Source of the DNA: Kiritimatiellia bacterium
Lineage (GTDB): Bacteria > Verrucomicrobiota > Kiritimatiellia > RFP12 > UBA1067
NCBI GenBank assembly: GCA_016296065.1
Contig: JAEDKA010000001.1
Coordinates: forward strand, 124,001-188,000
Length of the DNA: 64,000 nucleotides
Reading direction: 5' to 3'
In this document: in pieces, positions 29,901 to 38,900 of the stretch
Layout: every line of letters starts with the position of its first letter
Position numbering within the stretch: position 1 is the first letter of the stretch
The notes under the pieces: generated by a model
Told to the model about the DNA's origin: nothing
Seen by the model: the letters and a program-made list of their open reading frames with translations, nothing else
Database searches by the model: none
Translations under genes and position numbers: made by a program

Positions 29901-31891
29901 ACGGCGAGCTTGTCGTCGAGAAATGGTCGGACGGACCACGTGCCGAGAACCGCTTCAAGAGGACGATGAAGGCCGGCGAGCCACATGCGGTCAAGATCGA
30001 GGCGTACCAGTCTGGCGGCGAATGGGTGGCCGAGTTCCGCTGGAAGCTGCCGCTTCCGAAGCAAGACGTCGACATGGGCGAGATTGTCCGCCGCGTGCGC
30101 GACGACGGGACAAAGCTGATCGTCGCCGAAGGTACCGAGACGTGGCTCGCGAAACTCAGGGAGGCGGGTGCGTTTCCGGAGTACAAGGTGTTCCATCCGA
30201 ACAAGACCTGGGTCGGGCACAGCATGTTCGTGAAGAAGCATCCGTTCTTCGACGGACTTCCGACGGACTGCGCGATGAACTGGGAGTACCAGACGCTTGT
30301 CGTGTACGACGGGCCGAAGCATATCGGGCTTCTGATGGAGGGAGAGGAGCCGGTCGTCGGAATCGTCGGCGTGCCGCTGAGTGGCATCGCGACATACGTC
30401 GGCATCGTGCCGTGCGGCAAGGGCGAGATCGCCTTCTCGAGCCTCGACCTTGCGCCGAACCTCGCCTCCGGGGAGAAGAATGCGGTGACGGCGAAGAAGA
30501 TATTCGCGAACATTGTCAAGTGGGCGGGCGCGAAAGGCGCGAAGGACGTCAAGACATTCTGTAATCCGATGCCGCTGCCCGACATCCCGGTTTCATGCTG
30601 GTGCCTTAATCCTACGCCCGGCAGGCCTGGCGGAGCCGGATATCGCGAGATTGCAGATCCGTCTTTCATCTACGAGAACGGCAATCTCTACCTCTTTCCG
30701 TCGATGGGCATGGCGTGGCGCTCGTCCGACTGCGGGGCGACATGGGAGAAGATAGACGTCGGCGTCCGCGACCTCGGCTATGCGCCGACAGTGGTGAAGC
30801 ACCGCGGCAGGTTCTACCTCATGACGGGTGGATCGGATCTGCATGCCGCAGATTCGGTGGAAGGTCCCTACAAGCCGATCGGGCGCATCGAGCGACCAAA
30901 GATTAACGGAAGGGAGGTGTCGTACGACGACGTGATGCTTTTCTCCGACGACGATGAGCGTCTGTACGCTTACTTCGGGTGTTCCCCGCGCGGCGGCATC
31001 TGGGGAATCGAGCTGGACGCCGACAATCCCCTTGCCATCGCCGGCGAGCCGAAGCAGCTCATCAAGTTCGAGCCGGAGGAGCATCCGTGGGAGTGCAAGC
31101 CCAACAACCTGAGCGAGGCATGGATGGAGGGCTCGTGGATGATCAAGATCAACGGACGCTACTGTCTCGTCTACTCATCGTCAGGAACGGAGAACGACAC
31201 GTATGCGATGGGCGCGGCATGGAGCGACAAGCCGCTCGGGCCGTTCGTCAAGCAGCGCAACAATCCGTTCCTGCGCTCGACGACGGGCGTGGTGCGCGGC
31301 ACTTCGCACGGCAGCGTCGTGCCAGATCCCATGCGCAAGGACCGATTCCTCGTGGCATACAGCATACTCGTCGGCGAACGCGCGAGCTTCGAGCGGCTTG
31401 TCGGCTTCGACCGCATCCGCCTTGACGCGAACGGAGAGATCGAGGTGACGACGCCCACCTCGACGCCGCAGTACGCCGACGGCTCCGGCATGGCGCCGTG
31501 GTACCGTCTGCCGTTCGTGAACGCGGAGCATCCAGAGATGTCCGACGAGAACCTGCGCACAGGCGCGCCGCTCTACGAGTTCGGCGCGGAGCCCGTCTTC
31601 AGGGCGAAGTACAGCGCCGTCGTGCGCGCGGTGCGGCTCATCTGGACGGATCGCGGCATCGACGTGCCGTCGGGCGTTGTGCCGGGCCCGATACAGTACG
31701 AGATACAGTACCGCCTAAGCGGCAAGACCGACTGGAAGACTCTCGTCGACCGAACGAAGAACGACAAAGACCTCATGGTCGACTACGTCGAGACGCCGCG
31801 CGTGCGCGCCGACGAGCTGCGTCTGCGCGTCAAGGGCGCGCCGAAGGGCATCCAGCCCGTCGTCGCGGATATCAGTGTTTTTGTGGAATAG
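26978..31891 (+). CDS. GH2-PA14-GH43 fusion enzyme
   Basis: A 1637-residue secreted protein with a GGGAGG ribosome-binding site. Its leader (MKTKMMCAVLLSLGLAGFAA) is nearly the same as that of the 34734 esterase. Residues about 30-900 form a GH2 enzyme: RVALFFKEGVRYRVEVFVN in the sugar-binding domain, acid/base Glu506 in MVNEPG and nucleophile Glu601 in IWGEEG. Residues about 935-1045 are a PA14 domain (SLRWEGYI, YNCDDGARVWFDGELVVEKW). A further domain to about 1185 carries IVPCGKGEIAF, shared with the GH2 proteins at 1 and 52735. Residues about 1190-1637 are a full GH43 (Asp1227 in ADPSF, Glu1384 in MEGSWMIK), a paralogue of the 23981 gene. Two hydrolases in one chain suggest sequential removal of linked sugars. 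Confidence 0.9.
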   Translation: MKTKMMCAVLLSLGLAGFAAWNLGAADRTTTSLGGDGWKLWLDRDASYERDTLYVAAADSAKIKAGEPGWWTPVDVAAVPVNPPTCGWDSLFSKSVAATSAEEAWRDRALSVDVSVPGTVEEYFFDAISGNRRGDHGSGDYRGVSWWGRTFDVPASARGRRVALFFKEGVRYRVEVFVNRTLAAYDLSEHSPLEVDITKFVKCGGRNELAVRITDATGEFSWGEFIFEKWGSYLFPASHGFGGIMGDVELVVTDNVRVDDIFVMNRTKPREIETRIEIANAADAPQTVYAEAEIVENWAANKKVANPKTVFRKKIGAVSVPAKGVKSVDFSAVVDGVRLWDIGDANLYDMRVLLKDAKGALVDSRSVRFGFKNFEVRGVGSDAQFWLNGRRVFLLSAISWGYWPSNGMIPTPALARKHVESAKALGMNMINFHRCRGNHAVLDAADEMGVLYYEEPGGYVSHRHKPDEAKDLDDKIAFELCRQKFLRMVKDHRNHPSLAIYNMVNEPGFGPDGRAKDVMACGHALDPSRLMVYGSGFMGAGHPQDIKLHMRPFDMNQYDVGFCDIHNAGNSPGVYVDSNYNSPRGFLRSLRDEKEILIWGEEGALASPPQLELIREQKRGSLNGWDGQQYDLWYEGYRSYIDGKGLAKNFPSMTELITSMGNVMYYEHGRILENVRIADGAEAYILNGYESMKDDNTSGAVDCYRNHKGDPTLISRYMKPLVMSVKAREKLGEVGDVNAFDLWVLNNYAIPAGEYTVSSAVKTPSGKVRRFPDAKVNVSGGEKFSDLAAEGIEVKLDDGPGYYRIAAALKDGAGKVLANGTDEMFAVDYRRTKVSARGAIVGRGPEYVSFAKNVLKSDLRTFEKSMGRLDYILLAPTDHSERFKTIPYFAFRAKDGKTPGLDLEYFRGKRFEQKVDHRVSTAPIDFNIDTKPIPGYDILGSNDFSLRWEGYIASDCTGEVEFEYNCDDGARVWFDGELVVEKWSDGPRAENRFKRTMKAGEPHAVKIEAYQSGGEWVAEFRWKLPLPKQDVDMGEIVRRVRDDGTKLIVAEGTETWLAKLREAGAFPEYKVFHPNKTWVGHSMFVKKHPFFDGLPTDCAMNWEYQTLVVYDGPKHIGLLMEGEEPVVGIVGVPLSGIATYVGIVPCGKGEIAFSSLDLAPNLASGEKNAVTAKKIFANIVKWAGAKGAKDVKTFCNPMPLPDIPVSCWCLNPTPGRPGGAGYREIADPSFIYENGNLYLFPSMGMAWRSSDCGATWEKIDVGVRDLGYAPTVVKHRGRFYLMTGGSDLHAADSVEGPYKPIGRIERPKINGREVSYDDVMLFSDDDERLYAYFGCSPRGGIWGIELDADNPLAIAGEPKQLIKFEPEEHPWECKPNNLSEAWMEGSWMIKINGRYCLVYSSSGTENDTYAMGAAWSDKPLGPFVKQRNNPFLRSTTGVVRGTSHGSVVPDPMRKDRFLVAYSILVGERASFERLVGFDRIRLDANGEIEVTTPTSTPQYADGSGMAPWYRLPFVNAEHPEMSDENLRTGAPLYEFGAEPVFRAKYSAVVRAVRLIWTDRGIDVPSGVVPGPIQYEIQYRLSGKTDWKTLVDRTKNDKDLMVDYVETPRVRADELRLRVKGAPKGIQPVVADISVFVE
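27004..27054 (+). repeat. Reused signal-peptide cassette, copy 1 (partner 34760-34810)
   Basis: The hydrophobic core of the leader, coding LLSLGLAGFAAWNLGAA, matches 34760-34810 at DNA level with only two synonymous changes across the last 49 or so bases, although the mature proteins (GH2 fusion and esterase) are unrelated. Confidence 0.8.
31042..31172 (+). repeat. GH43 duplicated tract, copy 2 (partner 24574-24704)
   Basis: Second copy of the 131-base tract, inside the GH43 half of the fusion enzyme. It differs from copy 1 at two synonymous positions only. It codes for the segment containing the catalytic acid Glu. Confidence 0.8.
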
Positions 31892-31919
31892 AATTGTCAC
31901 GTTTCAATGAGGTTGCACT

Positions 31920-34718
31920 ATGATGAAAAGTATCCTTGTTCTTTTTGCAGTCGCTGCGCTGCCGACATTCGCGGGCGGGCTGCCCGTTAATCCTGAACTG
32001 CCGGTTTCGTTCGGCGTCAACTCTCGCGGAGGCGACAGGCTGAAGGGCGAGTTCCTTGACGCCGCCATATATTCGACCGTGCTCACGCCCAAGACGATCG
32101 AGGCGGCGGCAAGGGGCGTTAAGCCGGCCGTGAAGCCGCTCTGGTCCGGCGTTCCGAAGGCGGGCGACAAATGCGAGGAGGTGCGCACGGCGAAGTTTCC
32201 GCGCGGGTTCACGTTCCTCGCGACGATCCGCACCGAGGGCGTCGAGACGGCGAGGCTTCTCGACAACGAGGTGCCGGGAAAGGGCGAGGGGTGGATCATC
32301 GATCTCATCCAGAACAGGCTGAGAGTCGTCATACAGGGCGGCAACACGCAGTTCTTCGACGCGCCCATCCCGGCCGACAAGCCTGTGCACGTTGCGGTCA
32401 CGTACCCCGGAAGCGGAGACGAGTACGGCATCTTCGTCGAGGGCAAGCGGCATCGTCCGCTGCCGCCGCCGGCGCTCAAGCCGGCGAGGAAGGGGATGGA
32501 GCTGTTCGCGGACCGTCCGGCGAAGGTGTGGACCGAGGCGTATCCAATCGGCAACGGACGCCTCGGCGGCATGATCTACGGCGGGGACGCTAAGGAGCTG
32601 ATCCCAATCAACGAGGACACGATCTGGTCCGGCGGCCCCGGCCAGAACGTGACCGAGGGCATCGGACCCGACTCGTTCGCCAAGGTCAGGAAGGCGATTT
32701 TCGACGGCGACTACCAGGCGGAGAAGGAAATCCTGCCAAAGAACTACCACGGCTCGAGCGCTTACGAGTACTTCGGCAAGCTCGAGATCGACTTCGGCGA
32801 CGAAGCGGAGACGGAGGAGTACGAGCGCACTCTTTCGCTCGACTCGGCGGTTGCGCGCGTGGAGCTCACGCGCGGCGGGGTGAAGTACATCCGCGAGGCG
32901 TTCGCGAGCTTCACAGACGACGTCATTGTCTGGAGGGTTGCGGCGTCCGAGAAGGGCGCGGTCTCCTTCAAGGCCCGCATCCTGCCGCCGTGGAAGGACC
33001 GAGCCGTCGTTTCCGAAGGGAACGACTCGATCGTATACTGCGACAAGACCGAGGGCAAGGGTGTGTTGAAGTTCGAGGGCATAGTGAAGGGCGTAGCGAA
33101 GGGCGGACGCATGTCCTCGGAGGGCGGCGTGCTCACTGTCGAGAACGCGGACGACGTGATCCTCTATATCTCGGTCGGCACTAACTTCAGGAACTTCCGC
33201 GATCTCTCTGGCGACGCGCACGCAAAGGCGCTCGGCAAGCTCACTGCCGCGATGAAGAAGCCCTACGCCAAGGCGAAGGCGGAGCATGTCGCGTTCTACA
33301 AGGGACAGGCCGACCGCTGCACGCTCTACCTCGGACGCGATCCGAGTCCGGGGAAGACGACGTTCGAGCGTCTTCAGGGCTTCGCCGAAACAGGCGATCC
33401 CTACCTTGCGGCGCTGTACTTCCGCTTCGGACGCTACCTTCTCATCTCCGGCTCGCAGCCGGGAACGCAGCCGCTCAACCTTCAGGGAATCTGGAACGAC
33501 AGCCGCTGGCCGCCGTGGGCGGGCAACTACACCGTGAACATCAACACGGAGATGAACTACTGGCCGGCGGAGCCAACGGGCCTCGGCGATCTCGCGGAGC
33601 CTATTTGGAAGATGTGCGACGAGCTCGCCATCACAGGCGCGGAGGCCGCGCGCGACGTCTACGGCGCGAAGGGCTGGGTGACGCACCACAACACCGACAT
33701 CTGGCGCATTGCATGGCCGGCTGGTCCGCGCGGATGCGGCACGTGGCCGTCGGGCGGCGCGTGGCTTTCGATGCACATCTGGTACCACTACCTCTACACG
33801 CTCGACAAGGCGTTTCTCGCCAAGCACTACGAGACGCTCAAGGGCGCGGCGGAGTTCTACCTCTCGTACATGGTGAAGGATCCTGTCAGCGGCAAGATGA
33901 CCGTCGTGCCGTCGTGCAGCCCCGAGAACGGAATCCCCGGCCTCGGTACGGACCACGGCCCCGGCAACACGATGGACCACTCGATCGCGCGCGACATAAT
34001 CAACGTCGTCGCCGATGCGACCGAGATACTCGGAAAGGACAAGGCATACGCGAAGAAGCTGCGCGCGTTCGCGGCGGAGATCGAGCCGTACCACGTCGGC
34101 AAGTGGGGGCAGCTGCAGGAGTGGAGCCGCGACTGGGACAATCCGCGCGACACACACCGCCACACCTCGCACCTCTACGGTCTCTTCCCTTCGTCTCAGA
34201 TTACGAAGTCCGCGACCCCCAAGCTTTTCGAGGCGGCGCGTGTGTCTCTCGAACACCGCGGCGACCGTTCGACGGGCTGGGCGATGGGCTGGCGCGTGTG
34301 CCTCTGGGCGCGCCTCCTCGACGGCAACCACGCCTACACGCTGCTGCGCAACCAGCTGACGCTTGTCGGAGAGAAGGGGACTGACTACGGTACGCCCGGC
34401 TCGGGCGGAACGTATCCGAACCTCTTCGACGCGCATCCTCCGTTCCAGATCGACGGCAACTACGGCTGTACGGCCGGAATTGCCGAGATGCTCATGCAGA
34501 GCCACGAGCGCACGAAAGACGGGAAGGTGCTCATACGCCTTCTTCCGGCGCTCCCAGATGCGTGGCCTGACGGATGCGTCAAGGGTCTTCGCGCCCAGGG
34601 CGGCTACACCGTCGACATAACCTGGATGCAGGGAAAGATCATCGACTACAAGGTGACTGGCGGCAGGAAGGACGGCTGCATGATAACCGGTATTCCAAAT
34701 GCCGAGACACCGCTTTAA
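31920..34718 (+). CDS. Secreted GH95 alpha-L-fucosidase/galactosidase with N-terminal LamG-like domain
   Basis: A 932-residue protein starting 28 bases after the fusion enzyme, with GAGG 7 bases before the ATG. After a signal peptide, residues about 25-175 look like a LamG/concanavalin-type domain (GWIIDLIQNRLRVVIQGG, KPVHVAVTYPG). From about residue 185 it is a typical GH95: LFADRPAKVWTEAYPIGNGRLGG-type opening, INEDTIWSGGPG, NLQGIWNDSRWPPW, INTEMNYWPAEPTGL, catalytic acid candidate Glu669 in CSPENG and base candidate Asp845 in QIDGNYG. GH95 enzymes invert alpha-1,2-fucosides or alpha-L-galactosides, found on plant xyloglucan and host glycans. This is the clearest hint that the target glycan carries L-fucose or L-galactose. 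Confidence 0.93.
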   Translation: MMKSILVLFAVAALPTFAGGLPVNPELPVSFGVNSRGGDRLKGEFLDAAIYSTVLTPKTIEAAARGVKPAVKPLWSGVPKAGDKCEEVRTAKFPRGFTFLATIRTEGVETARLLDNEVPGKGEGWIIDLIQNRLRVVIQGGNTQFFDAPIPADKPVHVAVTYPGSGDEYGIFVEGKRHRPLPPPALKPARKGMELFADRPAKVWTEAYPIGNGRLGGMIYGGDAKELIPINEDTIWSGGPGQNVTEGIGPDSFAKVRKAIFDGDYQAEKEILPKNYHGSSAYEYFGKLEIDFGDEAETEEYERTLSLDSAVARVELTRGGVKYIREAFASFTDDVIVWRVAASEKGAVSFKARILPPWKDRAVVSEGNDSIVYCDKTEGKGVLKFEGIVKGVAKGGRMSSEGGVLTVENADDVILYISVGTNFRNFRDLSGDAHAKALGKLTAAMKKPYAKAKAEHVAFYKGQADRCTLYLGRDPSPGKTTFERLQGFAETGDPYLAALYFRFGRYLLISGSQPGTQPLNLQGIWNDSRWPPWAGNYTVNINTEMNYWPAEPTGLGDLAEPIWKMCDELAITGAEAARDVYGAKGWVTHHNTDIWRIAWPAGPRGCGTWPSGGAWLSMHIWYHYLYTLDKAFLAKHYETLKGAAEFYLSYMVKDPVSGKMTVVPSCSPENGIPGLGTDHGPGNTMDHSIARDIINVVADATEILGKDKAYAKKLRAFAAEIEPYHVGKWGQLQEWSRDWDNPRDTHRHTSHLYGLFPSSQITKSATPKLFEAARVSLEHRGDRSTGWAMGWRVCLWARLLDGNHAYTLLRNQLTLVGEKGTDYGTPGSGGTYPNLFDAHPPFQIDGNYGCTAGIAEMLMQSHERTKDGKVLIRLLPALPDAWPDGCVKGLRAQGGYTVDITWMQGKIIDYKVTGGRKDGCMITGIPNAETPL

Positions 34719-34733
34719 GCATGTAGGGCATTT

Positions 34734-35708
34734 ATGGACACGAAGATGATTGGCACCGGGCTGCTGTCGCTCGGACTGGCGGGTTTTGCCGCGTGGAATC
34801 TGGGCGCGGCAGAGCCGCGCGTCGACGTGCGGACCTCGCTGTTCTACGGTCCGCGCCGCACGGGAAACGCGCAGTCGTTCGATCTGTATCTACCGTCCGG
34901 ATCAAGCGAGATTCAGAAGAGCGCCCCGTTTTTCCTCTTCCTTCACGGCGGCGCGTGGAGCGCCGGAGGCAGGGGACATGACGCATGGCTCATGCGCAGG
35001 ATGGCGGAACGTGGGCTCGCATGTGCATCCATGGACTACGCGCTTTCGCGTGTCGGCGGCGGTGGCGCATCTTTTGACGACATGCTGCGCGACATCGACA
35101 CGATGGTCTCGCATGTCGCGTCGGAGCGCCGACGTCTCGGCATTGCCGAACAGCGGCCGATTGCAGTCGGCGGCTCGTCGGCTGGCGGACATCTTGCGCT
35201 GCTTTACGCATACGACGAGGCGAACCCGTCCGTTCTTGGCCTTGGCCTCAGGCACGAAATCCACGTCGGGTGCGTCGTCAGCGACTGCGGTCCGACCGAC
35301 CTTGTGAGCCGCGAGTTCGAGATCGCGGGGAAGGCGGGATTCAAGTCGGGCGAGGCCGAGCGGACGAAATGGTTCAGCTCGCTGAGTGGAGGCGCAGCAG
35401 AAGCCGAAGACCGCGAAGTCATTCGCCGGCGGCTCGCGAAATACTCGCCCGCAGCGCTTGTCTGCCGAAATACGCCGCCGACAGTGGCGATCTACTGCAG
35501 CACTCATACCGTCCGAGGCACGTCGGTGAAGACAGATGGAATCGTCGCCGAGCAGAATTACCACGCGCTGACGAACGCGCTTTCGGCGTCCGGAGCGGAG
35601 TGTTTCGCGAAGCTCATGCACCATCCGCACTGCCAGGCCCTCGCTCGCGAGCCGAGCCTTGTCGACTGGCTTTGCGAGCGGATAAGGCACACCTTGAAAA
35701 TTCACTGA
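34734..35708 (+). CDS. Secreted alpha/beta-hydrolase (BD-FAE-like) carbohydrate esterase
   Basis: A 324-residue protein, 15 bases after the GH95 stop, with AGGG 5 bases upstream. The leader reuses the same cassette as the 26978 gene. The hydrolase core shows LFLHGGAWSAGG (oxyanion hole), nucleophile Ser149 in VGGSSAGGH, an SDCGPTDL acid region and a C-terminal catalytic His near LMHHPHCQ. Such proteins include feruloyl and acetyl esterases that trim polysaccharide side groups; the acyl group cannot be named. It closes the 16538-35708 unit. The tight spacing suggests co-transcription with GH95. Confidence 0.85.
   Translation: MDTKMIGTGLLSLGLAGFAAWNLGAAEPRVDVRTSLFYGPRRTGNAQSFDLYLPSGSSEIQKSAPFFLFLHGGAWSAGGRGHDAWLMRRMAERGLACASMDYALSRVGGGGASFDDMLRDIDTMVSHVASERRRLGIAEQRPIAVGGSSAGGHLALLYAYDEANPSVLGLGLRHEIHVGCVVSDCGPTDLVSREFEIAGKAGFKSGEAERTKWFSSLSGGAAEAEDREVIRRRLAKYSPAALVCRNTPPTVAIYCSTHTVRGTSVKTDGIVAEQNYHALTNALSASGAECFAKLMHHPHCQALAREPSLVDWLCERIRHTLKIH
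34760..34810 (+). repeat. Reused signal-peptide cassette, copy 2 (partner 27004-27054)
   Basis: Second copy of the leader-core DNA. A more distant relative sits at the beta-helix gene (3203), where the leader also runs into GCGGAGCCGCGCGTC, close to the sequence following this copy. Confidence 0.75.
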
Positions 35709-35739
35709 ACCGTCCGGGAAATGACCGGCGCGAAAGTTC

Positions 35740-35804
35740 TGCGCATTTTTCACGATGTTTTTTGCGCGTCTTTCAATGTTGCAATGGCGTATATTTGATA
35801 TAAT
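35740..35804 (+). promoter_or_regulatory. Direct-repeat operator plus extended -10 promoter, copy C
   Basis: TGCGCATTTTTCAC (35740-35753) and TGCGCGTCTTTCAA (35763-35776) are 23 bp apart. An extended -10 (TGATATAAT, hexamer 35799-35804) begins 36 bp after the second TGCG. No -35 match. Predicted start near 35811 leaves a leader of about 150 bases before the CotH gene, containing a possible short ORF. Confidence 0.7.
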
Positions 35805-35878
35805 GTTGACAAGGTCGGTCGGCATCACCCGCGCACCTTGCGATGGCCTGCCGGTGACAAAACAAGGAGTGGTTTGCA

Positions 35879-35938
35879 ATGTTCAAGAAGCGGGAACTCG
35901 TCAGGAAGGGCGGGGGCGAGGTAGTGTTCACAAAGTAA
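35879..35938 (+). CDS. Possible 19-residue leader peptide upstream of the CotH gene
   Basis: ATG at 35879 lies 9 bases after an AAGGAG site and opens a 19-codon frame (MFKKRELVRKGGGEVVFTK) ending in TAA, 23 bases before the CotH start. It is basic at the N terminus and has no hydrophobic core. It lies between promoter copy C and the main gene, so it could be a regulatory leader peptide or a true small protein. The remaining leader (about 35811-35878) has short complementary arms (AAGGT/ACCTT, TCACC/GGTGA) but no riboswitch I recognise. Support is the ribosome-binding site and position only. Confidence 0.35.
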   Translation: MFKKRELVRKGGGEVVFTK

Positions 35939-35961
35939 TTAACGCGCAGTGAGGAGCCGGA

Positions 35962-38900
35962 ATGAAGAACTGTCAGTTTTATCGCCTGCGATTCGCATTG
36001 AGGCTTGCAGTAGCAAGTACAGTGGCGATATGTGCCGTCGCAGCGAATGCGGCGCCATGGTTCGACGCAGGGGTGTCGGCGTATGAATCGTGGCCGGACG
36101 ACGGGACGGACAAGGTCCTGGTCGGCGTAGGCACATGGAGCGGAACGGATTCCGCCCGGCTCGCCGGCGGGGATGGCGGAGTCAGGCTGAAAGTCGAGAC
36201 CGGCGGACCGGCCCCGCTGGGCTTCGACGCGGCGGTGACGAAGCAGATCGCGGCCGACAGGCCGTCAGTCTCCACGACCGTCCGATTTTCCGGGTCCGAC
36301 GACGCCCCTCTGCTCGATCCTGCCGACAAGGCGATGGTCACGGTCTCGGCGGTCGACGGCGTCGCACGCTATTTCGGCCTCGGCTTCGATCCGGCTGGCG
36401 GGACGAACGTCCTGCACGCCCTTGAGGGGCCCGAGCCGGATGAAAACGCGGATGTGCTTCTCGGGTTTGCGTTCAAGGTTGAAGGCGGCGCGACCTACAT
36501 CAAGTACACGATCGACGGGATACCCTTGACCCTTGCGGGTTCCGAATGGATACTCACAAGCCTTGACTCCGGCGGTGAATCCGTTTCATCCGTCTGCTAT
36601 GCGGGCATAGGAGACGTCGTCTCCCTCGCGGGCGAAGTCGGTTCGGACGAGCCCTCCGCGACAAGGACGCTGACGATTCCCGCGCTTGAGCACGTCGTCG
36701 TGGAGTCCGTCAAGGTTGCCGGCGCAGATATTGCGTCCGACGGCAGGGGAAACTATGTCGTGGAGCAGGGGTCGGTCGTGACCGTGACGTTCATGCCGGA
36801 CCCCTGCTGGGCGCTTGACGTCGCGTCGATGACCTTCGTTGTCAACGACGACATGACGCTTCCCGAGACGGGTCGTCCGACCCCGGTGAATGTGGCCGCG
36901 GCGGTGACGATAAACGAGGTGATGGCGAAGAACGGATCTACACTGTCCACGGAACGCGGATTCGAGGGGCTGGACTGGGTCGAGCTCCGCAATTCCGGTG
37001 AAGACGACGTGGACCTCACCGGATGGTACATGGGCAACGATCCGACCAAGAAGCCGTCGAAGTGGCCTCGCATCGAGGGACGCTGCGTCGTTCCCGCGAA
37101 GGGATACAAGATCGTATGGTTCGACGGCGACGCTCTCAACGCCGACTGGGCGCCGGACGAGGCCCATGTCGGGGCGAACATCTCGACCGACGCCGACAAG
37201 CACACCGTGTTCCTCGCGTCCGCTGCCGCGACATCCGCCGTCGTTCAGCAGATAAGGATGCCCGGCGGCGTGAAGGACGTCTCCTACGGCCGCGGACATC
37301 TTTCGCGCACGCTTGTGTCGTCCGTCTCCCCCGCAGAGTACAGGGTTGGCGGCGGCGGCTGGACGCCGGTATCCGGTCCGGTCGGCATGAGCGCCGCTGC
37401 AGGCGGCTTCACCGTCGTCAGCTACCAGATCGACAGGGACGTCGGCAACATGGACGTCGTGGACGCGTGCCTGCTTGATCCGTCGACATGGAAGGCGGGC
37501 TACCCCGCCACCAATACGACGCAGACGCTCGCGTTCGCCGGGTCCGGCTCGTCGCCCAGCTTCGATCTGAGTCTCTACAGCTCCTTCCCTGGCGGCGTTT
37601 CGGGCGACAACTTCATCTGCGTCGCAACCGCGACGATACAGATTCCCGAGACGGGAGACTGGTCGTTCGACGTCGGTTCGGACGACGGATTCAGCGCCAG
37701 TCTCACGCGCCTCGACAGGAAATGGGGCTGGGAAAGCCGCGGCTCGCGCGGATACGGACACTCGACAGCGACGTTCAATCTCGAGGCGGGCGCGTACGAG
37801 GTGGAGGTCCGCTACTTCAACGCCGGCGGCGGCTATATTATGGACTTCAGCGCCGCGAAGGGCCGCACCGGCTTCGACGCGGGGAAGTTCCGTCTTGTAG
37901 GAACGGGCGATGTCGTGCATGCGGGCGCGCTCGGCGCGCAGGTCGCGGCGGATGTTTCCGGCGAGATGGTAGGCAAGTCGAAGACGCTCGAGTGGAAGAC
38001 GACGTTCGCTCTCGACGAGAGCCCCGTCGCGGCGGATGGCTTCAGGCTTCTCGTCAGGTACGCCGACGGCTTCTCCGCGCGCGTCAATGGAACGAGCGTC
38101 GCCTCCGTCGCGGCGTCATCGCCGCGTTCAGCGGCGGAAGCCCTCAGGGCGGAGGAGTTCGCCGTCGACCCGTCTCTCGTCGTCAAGGGCGTCAACACGC
38201 TTGAGATTACGGCGGAAAACGATGCGGTCGGCGACACCGAGTTCTATCTTTCAGCCGAGCTGGTCCACGACATGTCGGAGGATCTGTATGTGTATTTCCC
38301 GGCGCCGACTCCTGGCGCGGCGAACACCGGCAGCGGACGCACTGGCTTCACGCCGAAGGTGGCGTTCGGCGAGCCGCACGGATGGAAGGACGCGGCGTTT
38401 GATCTAGAGCTCTCCTGTCCCGACAGCGCCACGGCCGTCATCTACTACACTCTCGACGGCACTTCGCCAGTCATCGGCGCGCCGAAGACGTTCCGCTACA
38501 CCGCGCCTTTCCGCGTCGACAGGACGACGGTCGTGCGCGCCGCGGTCCCGGACGTCGATTCGATTCTCCAGATCGATGCGTCCGCGACGTATCTCTTCTA
38601 CGACGACGTGATCGCGCAGGATGCGTCCGTTCCGGAAGGATTCCCCGCGGACATGGCGGTCAACAGCCAGCGTATGCTCTACGGATTCGACAAGGCCGTC
38701 ACGCTGGGTGACGCCGATACGCGCGAGCGCCTGAGGCGCGGTCTCACGGAAAACACCCGTACGGTGTCGCTTGTGATCGATCCGAAGAACCTGTTCGACG
38801 GCGCGAGCGGCATATATGTCAACGCCTCCGGCAACGGGCGCATCTGGGAGCGCCAGACGATGGTAGAGCAGATCAATCCGATGGACAGAGAAGACGAGTT

